From Blautia sp. Marseille-P3201T (GTDB taxonomy: Bacteria; Bacillota; Clostridia; Lachnospirales; Lachnospiraceae), in NCBI RefSeq assembly GCF_900120295.1, contig NZ_LT635467.1, forward strand, positions 19,849 through 83,848: 64,000 nucleotides of DNA, given 5' to 3'. Positions within the stretch are counted from its first letter, which is position 1; each line of letters starts with the position of its first letter. Shown here in pieces: positions 16,847 through 26,716 of this stretch. The notes beneath the pieces are model-generated. The model was not told the origin of the DNA, made no database searches, and saw only the letters and a program-made list of their open reading frames with translations. The position numbers and the translations under genes were made by a program.

Positions 16847-16949
16847 GTCAATATCTTTTTGCTTTATTTTTTTGTTCTCGTGTGTTATCCTATATATGAT
16901 GTTGAACAGTTTCACAAAAATATAGCTTTAGAGCAGGAGGCATGTTGTA

Positions 16950-17504
16950 ATGACAGTCGGGGAAAACATAAGACATATCCGGCAGGAACGCAATCTTACC
17001 CAAAAACAATTAGGAGAAATGGTTGGAGCAAGTGAAGCCTACATTCGTGCCTACGAAAGCGGCAGAAGAAATCCCAAACCATCATCTCTTGAAAAAATAG
17101 CAGACGCTTTATCTGTCAATCCCGAAGTACTGGCGAACTCTGATTTTGATGGTATAAAAGCTATACACAGGCTTTTTCAGATATTCCGACAATACGATGG
17201 ACAGCTCTTTGAATACCAGGATAAAGATGGAAATGATATGGTTGGAATCAGCTTTGGAACATTGTCTTTGATGCAATCATGGTTAGATCGTTATGAAGAA
17301 TATATGGAAGAAGTTGAGAAATGCAATGAAATAAAAGATGTTAAGAAACGTGGGGAAGCTTTGCTGAAAGCGGAAGCCGATTTTAATCTTTGGATGGATA
17401 TTTATCCGGAATCGGAACCATGGAAGGAACGGCTTAAGATTCAGAAGGCGCATGATGAGGTTATGGATAAGATGGGATTGAATACAAATATTAACAAAAA
17501 CTAA
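16950..17504 (+). CDS. Xre-family repressor, unit A
   Basis: This 184-residue protein has a lambda-Cro/Xre helix-turn-helix at residues 5-60 (IRQERNLTQKQLGEMVG...YIRAYESGRRNPKPSSLEKIA) and a mostly helical acidic C-terminal domain. It is divergent from xis-int. Homologues with the same helix-turn-helix and a shorter C-terminus sit at the same place in units B and C. It probably represses excision genes and itself. AGCAGGAGG precedes the start. Confidence 0.85.
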   Translation: MTVGENIRHIRQERNLTQKQLGEMVGASEAYIRAYESGRRNPKPSSLEKIADALSVNPEVLANSDFDGIKAIHRLFQIFRQYDGQLFEYQDKDGNDMVGISFGTLSLMQSWLDRYEEYMEEVEKCNEIKDVKKRGEALLKAEADFNLWMDIYPESEPWKERLKIQKAHDEVMDKMGLNTNINKN

Positions 17505-17723
17505 ACAACTTCTTTCTAAAACACTATACACCGAGTATATATTGTGCAGATCTTTTTTATTTGCACATAAATAAAGTAAGCGCAAAATAATTCGACGGAT
17601 TGTGTTGCCCTAAAAATGAATCCATAATAATCATTAGAAAATGCAAGCATTTCACTTTATCTTCTCTTGCCAGAAATGATAGATGCGAGCATTTTACTCT
17701 ATCCGATTTATGGAGGTGTGCTC

Positions 17724-18137
17724 ATGAGAAGCAAAAGAATACCTGCCAAAGAACAATACCGTCTCATCATGGAATGCCGTCAAAGTGGATTGACAGATCA
17801 TCAATGGTGTGTGGAACACGACATCAAACCGGGGACTTTTTACAACTGGGTAAAAAGGCTGCGTCAGAAAGGTTGTGTGGATTTGCCAGCGTCAACCGGA
17901 CGCAGCTATCGTGCACCGGAAAGCCAGGAAGTTGTCAGAGTGGATTTTCATGATACTGACCCGCTCCCATATGAACAGCCATTCAATGTGATTCCGGTAG
18001 CTACGGAAAGAAATAACCTTTCCGTAGCAGAGCCAATGAAGCTGTCTGTAGGAAGCTTCCATCTAACAATACCAAATGGAACAGATCCTCAGCTTCTGGC
18101 TCAAACGCTCCGCATTGTGAAGGAGTTGGAATGTTAG
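17724..18137 (+). CDS. tnpA: IS66 accessory protein TnpA
   Basis: This 137-residue IS66 accessory protein has an N-terminal helix-turn-helix (YRLIMECRQSGLTDHQWCVEHDIKPGTFYNWVKRL). The start is the ATG at 17724 with GGAGGTG five bases upstream; an earlier ATG at 17667 lacks a site. It overlaps tnpB by seven bases, as is usual in IS66. It is required for transposition together with TnpB and TnpC. Confidence 0.9.
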   Translation: MRSKRIPAKEQYRLIMECRQSGLTDHQWCVEHDIKPGTFYNWVKRLRQKGCVDLPASTGRSYRAPESQEVVRVDFHDTDPLPYEQPFNVIPVATERNNLSVAEPMKLSVGSFHLTIPNGTDPQLLAQTLRIVKELEC

Positions 18138-18475
18138 GGGATATCACAGCCGCCGATGAAATCTATATCGTAACAGGCAGAACGGATATGCGGAAATCCA
18201 TTGACGGGCTGTGTGCTATTGTAGAAGAACAACTCCATATGGATCCAAGGCGAAGCGCCCTGTATCTTTTCTGTGGAAAACGTTGTGACAGGATCAAAGC
18301 TTTGCTCTGGGAGTCTGACGGATTTGTGCTGCTGTATAAACGCATGGAAGTCCAGGGCAGGTTCCGCTGGCCCAGAAATCAGCTGGAAGTAAAGCAACTG
18401 ACCTGGCAGCAATTCGACTGGCTCATGTCCGGTCTTGAAATCGAACAGCCAAAGGCATTCAAACCTACGCAATGA
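18131..18475 (+). CDS. tnpB: IS66 accessory protein TnpB
   Basis: This 114-residue protein carries the IS66 Orf2 signature (VTGRTDMRKSIDGLCAIV ... LYLFCGKRCDRIKALLWESDGFVLLYKRME ... FRWP). The length is normal for the family. It lies between tnpA and the transposase gene, and its frame is intact. Confidence 0.93.
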   Translation: MLGDITAADEIYIVTGRTDMRKSIDGLCAIVEEQLHMDPRRSALYLFCGKRCDRIKALLWESDGFVLLYKRMEVQGRFRWPRNQLEVKQLTWQQFDWLMSGLEIEQPKAFKPTQ

Positions 18476-18626
18476 TCGTGTAAAAACTCTATGCCAACCA
18501 ACAAAAATGGAGAGCTTTCTACACCCTGTATCATGTCTGCAATCCCTTGTAAATACTGGATTTTCTGCTTCTTTTTCATTGCTTTTTATGGTATAATAAG
18601 AGCAATGAAAAAGGAGCAGAAGACAT

Positions 18627-20243
18627 ATGGCCGATAATTCAAAAGATTCAAAAATCCTTGCGTACAAGGACATGATCAACCAACTGAATAAGACGATTTC
18701 CGCACAGACAGAACTGATCCAGTCTTTACAAAAAACATTGGAAGCAGACCGTCTGGAAAAAGAAAACCTTCGTCAGCAGATTGAATATCTCACGAAGAAA
18801 CTCTTTGGTACTTCCAGTGAAAAACGGAAAGATATCGATGGTCAGCTGAATCTTTTTGATGAAGCCGAGCAGGAGGCAGATCCGACATGGAAACAGGAAC
18901 TTCCTGATGACATCACTGTTCCGGAACATAAGCGAAAAGCACGACGGACACATGCAGATCTCTTTAAAAATGTCCCTTCCTGCGACGAGATCATTTCTCT
19001 TCCGGAGGAGGAGCGAAACTGTCCAACCTGCGGAACACAGATGGAATGTATTGGGAAAGAATTCGTCCGCCATGAATTCCGGTTTACCCCTGCCAAAGGG
19101 AAAGTAGTAAATATCTATCGTGAAACCTATAAATGCCCGGAGTGTGCCATATCAGAGGAACACCCGGATGATCAGACATTTGTCAAAGCGCCTGTCCAGG
19201 AACCATTGATCCCAGAAAGTTATGCATCGGAATCCGTTGTAGGATGGGCAATGCACCAGAAGTACCAGAATGGTCTGCCATTAAACCGGCAGGAATCGGA
19301 ATGGAAGCAGCTGGGTGTCCCATTAAGCCGGGCTACGCTTGCTAACTGGATCATTTACTGTGCCGAGAATTACCTCTGTCATGTTTATGATTATTTTCAC
19401 CGTCAGTTACGGATGCGTAAATATCTGATGGCAGATGAAACCCGGGTTCAGGTACTGAATGAGCCGGAGCGCAATCCTGAAACAGATTCCTGGATGTGGC
19501 TCTTCCGCAGTGGAGAAGATGGACTTCCGCCGATCCTGCTCTATCATTACACAGAGACAAGGGCAAAGTTCCATGCAGCATCTTTCCTGCAGGGGTTCCG
19601 TGGATATCTGGAGACCGATGGATACCAGGGTTATAACGATCTGCCGGATATCAAACGCTGCTCTTGCTGGGCACATGTGAGACGTTATTTCACAGATGCC
19701 ATACCGAAAGGGAAAGAGTATGATTACAGCCTTCCGGCGGTGCAGGGAGTACAATTCTGCTCCAAGCTGTTTGATTGTGAGCGGTACTCAAAAGCAAAAA
19801 ATCATACTGCGGAGCAGAGAAAACAGTTCCGTCTTGAAAAGGAGAAGCCGATACTGGAGGCATTCTGGAATTGGCTGGATCAACAGCGTCCAAATAAGGG
19901 AACCCGTTTGGCGAAAGCGGTGAACTATGCCCAAAATCGGAAAGACACCCTGATGACCTATCTGGAAGACGGTCATTGCAGTTTATCCAATAATCTTAGC
20001 GAGAATGCAATCAGACCATTCACTGTTGGCCGGAAAAACTGGCTGTTCAGTGCCAGCCCGAAGGGAGCTGCCTCTAGTGCTATTGTGTATACAATGGTTG
20101 AGATGGCAAAAGCGAATGACCTGAATACCTACAAATATCTGACATATCTCTTATCACAGCGGCCAGACGCTAAAATGTCAGATGAACAGTTGGAACAGCT
20201 TGCCCCATGGAGCGAGACTGCGAAAGCGAACTGTCAAAACTAA
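18627..20243 (+). CDS. tnpC: IS66 transposase TnpC (DDE)
   Basis: This 538-residue transposase has an N-terminal leucine-zipper coiled coil (about residues 12-60), a zinc-finger-like segment CPTCGTQ (about 131), and the DDE domain: MADETRVQVL near 270, ETDGYQGYND near 332 and a late Glu in LSENAIRPFTVGRKNW. The C-terminus is intact. GGAGCAG precedes the ATG. All three IS66 genes are complete, so this copy could be active. Confidence 0.95.
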   Translation: MADNSKDSKILAYKDMINQLNKTISAQTELIQSLQKTLEADRLEKENLRQQIEYLTKKLFGTSSEKRKDIDGQLNLFDEAEQEADPTWKQELPDDITVPEHKRKARRTHADLFKNVPSCDEIISLPEEERNCPTCGTQMECIGKEFVRHEFRFTPAKGKVVNIYRETYKCPECAISEEHPDDQTFVKAPVQEPLIPESYASESVVGWAMHQKYQNGLPLNRQESEWKQLGVPLSRATLANWIIYCAENYLCHVYDYFHRQLRMRKYLMADETRVQVLNEPERNPETDSWMWLFRSGEDGLPPILLYHYTETRAKFHAASFLQGFRGYLETDGYQGYNDLPDIKRCSCWAHVRRYFTDAIPKGKEYDYSLPAVQGVQFCSKLFDCERYSKAKNHTAEQRKQFRLEKEKPILEAFWNWLDQQRPNKGTRLAKAVNYAQNRKDTLMTYLEDGHCSLSNNLSENAIRPFTVGRKNWLFSASPKGAASSAIVYTMVEMAKANDLNTYKYLTYLLSQRPDAKMSDEQLEQLAPWSETAKANCQN

Positions 20244-20255
20244 ACATAGAGCAAA

Positions 20256-20286
20256 ACGCTTGCATCTATCATTTTGGTGCAAGCGT
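20256..20286 (+). terminator. Hairpin after IS66 tnpC
   Basis: ACGCTTGCA (20256-20264) and TGCAAGCGT (20278-20286) form a perfect 9-bp stem just after the transposase stop. The same hairpin is present in the partial copy at 221-251. No clear T-run follows. Confidence 0.5.
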
Positions 20287-20321
20287 GATTCATGGGTAGC
20301 GTAGCAATATTTTGCGCTTAC

Positions 20322-20642
20322 TATTGTATTTCCCAAGACAATAATTATCACAACATCAGCTAAAATAATACCCAATGCAATATACACAAAAAATGCCGGT
20401 AAAATATTTTCAAACACCCCCATAATTAATAGAAGAATTGCTATAACAGACATTCCAATTCCCATTGTTCTGCATAGCTTTTTTTCATTATATTTTGCCT
20501 TTTCTTCTTTTGAAGCTGTATTATATCCGGAAATTAACCAACTTCCATGTCCAGAAATCAAAACTATGGAAAGTACAGCAAATATTATAAATCCAACATA
20601 TACTACCCAGTCTGGTCCAGTTGATAAGTCTGCCAGTTTCAT
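20322..20642 (-). pseudogene. DUF3784-like membrane protein, 3' end replaced by IS66
   Basis: The frame begins at the ATG at 20642 (GGGAGG ten bases upstream) and encodes a short protein with three hydrophobic helices separated by a charged loop (YNTASKEEKAKYNEKKLCR), the pattern of DUF3784 proteins. The last native codons give LGNTI, close to where the family usually ends, and then the frame runs into the IS66 end and stops at 20178. So the protein has about 48 foreign residues or is inactive. Confidence 0.7.
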
Positions 20643-21144
20643 TTGTATAACACCTCCCACCAAATTTCGATGTTGTTAAAGTCCACAAGTCGAAAATTCT
20701 GCATTACTCATCATCCTTAATCATATATAACAAATTATTATATTCTTGGTCCTATGTCAAGATTTAGTACAAGTTAAAATGAGGTTTTCCTCATCTTAAC
20801 CTGCCAGCTGCAATTCATCTTGCTGAAGCCTACGATACAGCTCTTCATAATCGTTTGGTGACATATAATCACAGTGACTATGAATTCGTTTCGTATTGTA
20901 GAATGCTTCCAAAATGCAGTTAAAGGATTTTTGCGCCCTAAAATACATACAGAAACTAGAAAATACAAATCTCCCGAAGAAGTTCAAGTATTAAAAATAC
21001 TGATTTCTACGGGAGATTCATATTTTAAGATTTAGAGCCTAAAAATCGGTATTAACCGATAGCCCCATGATTTGAGAAGTTTTTCCTTCCTAGGACGCTT
21101 CAAGATTATCTTTATACAATAAACAATCTCATGAATATAGTTTA
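20643..21144. other. Intergenic region with IS remnant and hairpins
   Basis: This holds an IS3-type transposase remnant (20796-20960), a 9-bp inverted repeat AATCTCCCG (20968-20976) / CGGGAGATT (21010-21018) enclosing AGTATT/AATACT, and a small hairpin ATCGGT-ATTA-ACCGAT (21045-21060). The hairpins lie downstream of the GH53 gene and may end that operon. No intact gene is visible. Confidence 0.6.
20796..20960 (-). pseudogene. IS3-family transposase OrfB, C-terminal remnant
   Basis: The minus-strand frame ends ...LEAFYNTKRIHSHCDYMSPNDYEELYRRLQQ, the characteristic end of the rve integrase domain of IS3/IS150 transposases. Nothing upstream of about 55 residues remains. It marks an old insertion at the left end of the galactan cluster. 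Confidence 0.75.
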
Positions 21145-22677
21145 TTATTCCGTCACAACTAGATACCAGGATGTTCCACTTTCACTTAAATTTGTTTGCT
21201 GACACCACTCACCATCTGCTGAAGAATTATTTCTAACGCCTAAATACAATCCACTCAATCGATTTTTTAAAGCATATGAACCATCATCCTTTTCAATCAC
21301 TTCCCACATCTGGTTCCATCCTTGATTATATTCATACTGTATAATAGATGCCCCCACCTGCGTGGACATAGAATTCACATCCAAAACAAGACCACTGTTC
21401 TTGTTCTTTATAATATAATAGTTTCCATCTACCTGCTCAAATATCCATTTTTGGCTGTTCCATCCACCATACGTATATTGTTCTATACTCGCATTGTTAT
21501 CCTGGGACCCCTGACATACGTTAAGTGCTTTCTGACTATTCACGTTATAAAACTCATATGAGCACTCATTTGATAAGAATGTCGTACCCGTTTTGAAAGC
21601 ATTTAAAGCATCTGTAAATCTAAGTGTATTTGAAGAAACTTCTTCAGTCGCACCTAATGTGTAACCATCTGGTAAATACTGTGAATTTGCTTCTGGTTCC
21701 CAATAGAAAACGCCAATGCCTTTATTTCCAGGCACAGTATTCAAGGCATTTATTTCTTTACGAAGCAGTTCATAGGTTTTAGCTGCATCAGTTTCCACCT
21801 CGCCAGTTTCACAAATCATTACTTCTTTCTCGTATTTTGTTGCCATATTGTATAGATTTACTGCAACATTTTCAATCTCATCTCCACCTGTCCAATACGG
21901 GTAGTAGGAAAGTCCTACTACATCGGTTTTTCCTCCGCATTTTGTAATAAAATTACTAAAAAACCATTCAAAATGTAAAATACCACTTCCATGTGTCAAA
22001 TGTGTAACTACTTTTGAATTCGGGCTTACAGCCTTCACTGCATCATATCCACTATTTAAAAATGCCGTAAGTTGCTCGAAATCACCCGTTTGATTACTTC
22101 CATAGGGATATAGAACACCATAGCTCACTTCGTTGCCAACCTGCACCCATTCAGGAGTTATTCCATTTTCTCCCAAAAAATTCATTATATAGTATGTATA
22201 ATCATATACATATTTTTCAATTTCTTTTGCTGAAGCCCCCGACCATTGTTCAGGTATATCCTGGCATAAAGGATCTGCAAAATGGTCACTATAATGAAAT
22301 ACAAGCATGATTTTCATACCTAGATTTTTGGCTCTTTGCGCAGTATATAACAACCCTTGAGTATCACAATATCCCAAAAGACATGTTGTTCCATCAGGTT
22401 TTGTCCAAACAAAATCTGTCTCCGGATTTACAAAAACCCTTAATCGAACCGCATTAATGCCTTTATTCTTTAACACAGACAACGCATCATCGACATTTCC
22501 GTCCTCATTCAAATATTGTATCCCCTGATTTTCCATTTGACTTAACCACCCAATATCCGCACCGTATACAATATCATTATCTTGCTGATTTGATGCATGA
22601 GTTGTTACCGGCAAAACCATTACTGCTAAAAGCGCACTCATTACTAATGAAACTATTTTCTTATATAGCTTTTTCAT
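21145..22677 (-). CDS. Secreted GH53 endo-beta-1,4-galactanase with ricin-type domain
   Basis: This 510-residue enzyme has a signal peptide (about residues 1-28, ending THASN), a GH53 barrel (about 35-360) and a C-terminal ricin/CBM13-like beta-trefoil (about 370-505, with repeated NxxSxxxLDV and W motifs). GH53 landmarks are GADIGWL, NAVRLRVFVNP, the acid/base Glu in WVQVGNEVSYG (about 184) and a Glu in MICETGEVE (about 290). It cuts beta-1,4-galactan outside the cell. It is last in the operon with a GH2 beta-galactosidase and a GPH transporter, 4 bp after the GH2 gene. Confidence 0.9.
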   Translation of the reverse strand: MKKLYKKIVSLVMSALLAVMVLPVTTHASNQQDNDIVYGADIGWLSQMENQGIQYLNEDGNVDDALSVLKNKGINAVRLRVFVNPETDFVWTKPDGTTCLLGYCDTQGLLYTAQRAKNLGMKIMLVFHYSDHFADPLCQDIPEQWSGASAKEIEKYVYDYTYYIMNFLGENGITPEWVQVGNEVSYGVLYPYGSNQTGDFEQLTAFLNSGYDAVKAVSPNSKVVTHLTHGSGILHFEWFFSNFITKCGGKTDVVGLSYYPYWTGGDEIENVAVNLYNMATKYEKEVMICETGEVETDAAKTYELLRKEINALNTVPGNKGIGVFYWEPEANSQYLPDGYTLGATEEVSSNTLRFTDALNAFKTGTTFLSNECSYEFYNVNSQKALNVCQGSQDNNASIEQYTYGGWNSQKWIFEQVDGNYYIIKNKNSGLVLDVNSMSTQVGASIIQYEYNQGWNQMWEVIEKDDGSYALKNRLSGLYLGVRNNSSADGEWCQQTNLSESGTSWYLVVTE

Positions 22678-22681
22678 GCCG

Positions 22682-25165
22682 CTACCTCACTTCTATTTTT
22701 CTTACTACATCTTCGCATCCATTTGCTGAAATTGTTACTGTAATGATTCCAGATTCATGTCCGGCTCTTACACATGCCATCGCATCTCCATCAAATGTAT
22801 TACAACATCTGTCAAAATAATCTTCTTCATTAGACGGATTACTACTTCCAAGACCTTGTAATTTACCTGCACCATCAACAGATACCGTAATCTGTTTTAT
22901 TTCTTGCTGGTTCGTTTTTCCACTTTCATCACAAAGCGTAATGTTCAGATAACACAGATCTTGTCCATTGGCAGTAAGCACTTTTTTATCCATTTTCACA
23001 TCAAGAGTTGTTGATTTCTTAGCTGTTTCCAATGAATATCGTCCCCGTTCCATTCCATTCACATAGTCAATTGCCATCAATGTTCCTGCTTGATACGGCA
23101 CGGTAAATTCAGCCATATATTGGTTTTCTTTTCCAGCTTTTTTTCTCCCCAGACTCTCATCGTTCAGAAAGAGTTCTACTTCTTCTGCGTCAGAATAGAC
23201 ATCGACACTTGCAGAAGTACCTTCGTATCCAGTCCACGTCCAGCTGGAAATATTATCTTTAAACATCCACGGAGTTTTCGATGGAGTCTGTCCATTACGA
23301 TCAACTCGTTCAACCGCAATATATGGTTCATGCCTTAATCCATATACAACTTCACGATAATAACTGATTGGTCTTCGTACCCCTGTAATTGTGATATCCC
23401 CAATATATGCCAGACGATCCGGATAGACACTGCCAAAATTCTTTGTTCCATCGTAATAAAAAATACCACAGCCTGCTTCTCCGAGATAATCATATCCTGT
23501 CCAGGTAAAATCTCCTATAATATGAGAATAATCCTCTACCAATGTCCACAATCTGAATATATCTGCTGGAAATGTTTCCGTTCCCACTACCGCTTTATTC
23601 GGATGTAGCTGTGCCTCTAACACATGGCGTCCTGTCATGTAATTTAATCCTACAATATCTGTCGCATCACTTACTCCTGCAATAGCTTCTGATAATTTAG
23701 GATGTGCTGCAAATGCGTCTCCTGCCTCACCAGACATGAACTCCATGATTCCATTGAGTGCATTGCTTCCCATGGATTGCCCTTGATTGTCACCGCTATT
23801 CCCTTCATCTTTTCGTTTAATCAATGGAGCCACATCTCTCATAATTTCAAATAGTCTGGCTCCTGCCGCATTTAACCCATTCACGCCACAAGTCGTAAAT
23901 CGTGTATCATCTAGTTCATGTAGTTTCTTACAAAGCATCCGGCTGATTTCAACTCCACGCGTTGTTCCGAGCTCGGATATTTCATTTCCGATGGAATAGA
24001 TTGCTACACACGGATGGTTATAGTCCTTGTTTACCATTCTGGTCGTAACTTTTTCCCATTCATCTAAGAAATGTAAGGCAAAATCATGGCTGTTTTTATG
24101 AACCGTCCACATATCAAACAGTTCATCCATAACGATAATCCCCATTTCATCACAGATATCCAGCATTGCCTTGCTGATTGGATGATGAGAACTTCTAATA
24201 CTGTTAAATCCTGCTTCTTTGATAATACGAATCTTTCTTCGTTCCGCATCATATATCGTTGCTGCACCAATAATTCCATTATCATGATGCAAACAAGTTC
24301 CCCGCAGATTCAATGACTTTCCATTTAGGCAGAACCCGTGTTTTCCATCTACATAAATGGTTCTGATTCCAAAATGTTCCTTCTGTTTATCAAGAATTTC
24401 TCCATTCTTCAAAAGAGTAACTTCTATTTGATAGAGATTTGGATATTCTGTATCCCATAAGTGTGGATGTTCAATCTCCACATTCCATGTGAACTGTTTT
24501 AGTCCACATTCCTCATCTGTGATTTCTTTCTTACAACTACAAATTACTGCTCCTTCATAATAAATATCCACTTGAGCTTCATCTGCTCTGGAATCTTCGG
24601 AGATGTTTTCTATCTGAACAGCTAATTCCAACCTTGCCATTTTTTCATCTGCAGATATCGTTGTAATTTTCACACCTTCCGGCGGAATATAAGTGGATCC
24701 TCCAAGATATAGATTGACATCTCGATAAATTCCACTTCCAGAATACCATCTGGAGTTTTCTTCTGCTGAGTTATCTGCAATGACTTTAATCTGGTTCATC
24801 TGTCCGTAATTCAAATATGGTTTCAAATCCACAAAGAATCCTGAGTATCCATACAGGTTTGTAGCCGCCAATGCCCCATTCACATATACCATTGCTGTTT
24901 CATATATCCCCTCAAATTCCAGAATAGCAGCTCTGTTTTCCCATTCTTCTGGCACATCAATGTCTTTAAAGTATGTATAAATTCCACCTGGATAAAATCC
25001 TGTCTGGCTTCCATTCTTTGTCTCTTTGGTACGTTTCTCATAAATCATTGCATCATGCGGTAAGGTCACAACCTCCGGTGCCTTTCCAGACATCTCCATG
25101 ATTTTCAATGAGGAAACCACCCCTTTACAGAATTTCCAATTATCTAGTAACTTTATTTTTTCCAT
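22682..25165 (-). CDS. GH2 beta-galactosidase
   Basis: This 827-residue cytoplasmic glycoside hydrolase has the GH2 order: sugar-binding jelly roll (about 30-170), immunoglobulin-like domain (about 180-280), TIM barrel (about 285-590) and C-terminal beta domains. Catalytic residues are visible as Glu in SIGNEISELG (about 392, acid/base) and Glu in VVGTETFPAD (about 520, nucleophile). There is no signal peptide, so it should hydrolyse imported galacto-oligosaccharides. AGGAGCAG precedes the ATG. It follows the transporter gene by 12 bp. Confidence 0.88.
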   Translation of the reverse strand: MEKIKLLDNWKFCKGVVSSLKIMEMSGKAPEVVTLPHDAMIYEKRTKETKNGSQTGFYPGGIYTYFKDIDVPEEWENRAAILEFEGIYETAMVYVNGALAATNLYGYSGFFVDLKPYLNYGQMNQIKVIADNSAEENSRWYSGSGIYRDVNLYLGGSTYIPPEGVKITTISADEKMARLELAVQIENISEDSRADEAQVDIYYEGAVICSCKKEITDEECGLKQFTWNVEIEHPHLWDTEYPNLYQIEVTLLKNGEILDKQKEHFGIRTIYVDGKHGFCLNGKSLNLRGTCLHHDNGIIGAATIYDAERRKIRIIKEAGFNSIRSSHHPISKAMLDICDEMGIIVMDELFDMWTVHKNSHDFALHFLDEWEKVTTRMVNKDYNHPCVAIYSIGNEISELGTTRGVEISRMLCKKLHELDDTRFTTCGVNGLNAAGARLFEIMRDVAPLIKRKDEGNSGDNQGQSMGSNALNGIMEFMSGEAGDAFAAHPKLSEAIAGVSDATDIVGLNYMTGRHVLEAQLHPNKAVVGTETFPADIFRLWTLVEDYSHIIGDFTWTGYDYLGEAGCGIFYYDGTKNFGSVYPDRLAYIGDITITGVRRPISYYREVVYGLRHEPYIAVERVDRNGQTPSKTPWMFKDNISSWTWTGYEGTSASVDVYSDAEEVELFLNDESLGRKKAGKENQYMAEFTVPYQAGTLMAIDYVNGMERGRYSLETAKKSTTLDVKMDKKVLTANGQDLCYLNITLCDESGKTNQQEIKQITVSVDGAGKLQGLGSSNPSNEEDYFDRCCNTFDGDAMACVRAGHESGIITVTISANGCEDVVRKIEVR

Positions 25166-25177
25166 AACACACTGCTC

Positions 25178-26560
25178 CTATACATTCTGATGTTCTTCAT
25201 CCCATTTCTGATTTGCTTTTTCTACATCAAGTCTGGAAAGTAAATATGTAATCAGCACACCGATGAGAACCGGAATGATCAGATATATCCATAAAATCAT
25301 ATTTGTCGCTCCTGCTGTCTGAACAGCGGCATCATTTACAAATCCGCCCACTGCTAATAACCAGCCCACTGCAGCTGTACCGATTCCACCACCGATTTTA
25401 ACACCGAGAGAAGAACAAGAGTACATCGTTCCTTCCATGCGAATTCCAGTTGTTCTTGTTGTGTAAGCACTGGCCTCTGCAATAAACGCATTCAATGAGC
25501 CACTGAGGAATCCTGCAAATACGCCTTTTACGAAAAGAATAATGAGAAAAAGTGTGATATTTTTCGTTACTGCAGCATAAATCAGTGGAATGCCAAGTAC
25601 ACAACTGATGCCATATGCCCATGTATTTACCTTCTGCATATTACCGACTTTTTTAATAATGAACGGTGCAATAATTAATGCAAAGATTACCGGAAACATT
25701 TTCATCATATTTAGTAATCCATAAATTCCTTCATTTCCAAGATAATATGTTGCAAAGAAAACACCTGATCCTGTAACAAGATTGCTCATAATATAATACA
25801 CAATGTAAATAGCAACAATCATCAGATAATATTTATTTTTCAAAAGGACTTTAATTGTATCCAGAAAACTTAATTTATCTTCAGCTGATTTTCCGTCCTC
25901 TTTCACAGTTACTTCCTCATCCGGAAGTTCTTTCACAGCAAGAACACTGATGGTATTTACAACAAGTGCAATTATTGCAAATACAATAGCAACCATTCTC
26001 CATCCATTTGCACCACCACCAAAAGCACTTACTGCAGAAGTTACTGCAAATCCTAATACAATATTTGTTACAACTGCAAACATGAAACGGAATGAACCAA
26101 GTTGAACTCTTTCATTTGGGTTTTTTGTAATCAATGCAGTCAATGATGAATATGCAATACCATTCGCTGTATAAAAAATTGCATTTAAACAGGTATAAAA
26201 TACGAAGAAATATGCATACTGTGCAGTTCTTCCCATTCCTGCCGGAACTGAGAAAAGCAGTGCCAAACAACCTGATACACCAATTTGTGCATATAACATC
26301 CACGGTCTGGCTTTTCCCATTTTAGAATGTGTTCGGTCAATTATATTCCCAAAGAACACATCTGTAACTCCGTCCACACACTTGGATACCAACATCAATG
26401 TACCAATCACAGCACTATTCATTCCCATTACACTTGTAAGATACAACAACAAAAAGCTGGAAACTAATCCATAACTACAGTTTGATGCAAGATCACCAGA
26501 TCCATAAGCTAACTTTTGATAAAACTTTAAATATTTTTTTTGCGAAGCATTCTCTCCCAT
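25178..26560 (-). CDS. GPH-family sugar:cation symporter
   Basis: This 460-residue transporter has twelve predicted helices and is of the melibiose-permease type (glycoside-pentoside-hexuronide:cation symporter). The N-terminal signature LAYGSGDLASNCSYGLVSSFLLLYLTSV and the loop FFGNIIDRTHSKMGKARPW are typical. The start is the ATG at 26560 with AAGGAGG upstream, not the ATG at 26590. It is first in the galactan operon and should import the galacto-oligosaccharides released by the GH53 enzyme. Confidence 0.88.
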   Translation of the reverse strand: MGENASQKKYLKFYQKLAYGSGDLASNCSYGLVSSFLLLYLTSVMGMNSAVIGTLMLVSKCVDGVTDVFFGNIIDRTHSKMGKARPWMLYAQIGVSGCLALLFSVPAGMGRTAQYAYFFVFYTCLNAIFYTANGIAYSSLTALITKNPNERVQLGSFRFMFAVVTNIVLGFAVTSAVSAFGGGANGWRMVAIVFAIIALVVNTISVLAVKELPDEEVTVKEDGKSAEDKLSFLDTIKVLLKNKYYLMIVAIYIVYYIMSNLVTGSGVFFATYYLGNEGIYGLLNMMKMFPVIFALIIAPFIIKKVGNMQKVNTWAYGISCVLGIPLIYAAVTKNITLFLIILFVKGVFAGFLSGSLNAFIAEASAYTTRTTGIRMEGTMYSCSSLGVKIGGGIGTAAVGWLLAVGGFVNDAAVQTAGATNMILWIYLIIPVLIGVLITYLLSRLDVEKANQKWDEEHQNV

Positions 26561-26716
26561 TGTAACTTCCTCCTTAAATGTTATGCCCATTTTGCCGGCT
26601 CATGAGCTCTCTATATGATATGTTTCAATCATATCGTAATTATTATTCGTCAACAATATCATTTATTGGTGGAATATGATATACTTTGTAACATATCTGG
26701 GAATCGAGGTGCTTAT
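26561..26716. promoter_or_regulatory. Divergent promoter/operator of the galactan operon
   Basis: This 156-bp gap separates the transporter gene and the AraC gene. It contains GATATG (26617-26622) / CATATC (26630-26635) and related copies of the ATGATAT motif near 26650-26690. On the minus strand a TTGACG box stands near 26651. AraC-type control of both directions is the natural inference. Confidence 0.5.

Larger units (their letters stand above)
17576..20321 (+). mobile_element. Complete IS66-family insertion sequence
   Basis: This 2746-bp element has ends GTAAGCGCAAAATA (left) and its inverse TATTTTGCGCTTAC (right), and encodes the three IS66 proteins in order. IS66 normally makes 8-bp target duplications, but the flanks here differ (TAAATAAA left, TATTGTAT right). 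This suggests recombination between copies or a deletion next to the element. It separates the Xre gene of unit A from a truncated DUF3784 gene. Confidence 0.9.
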
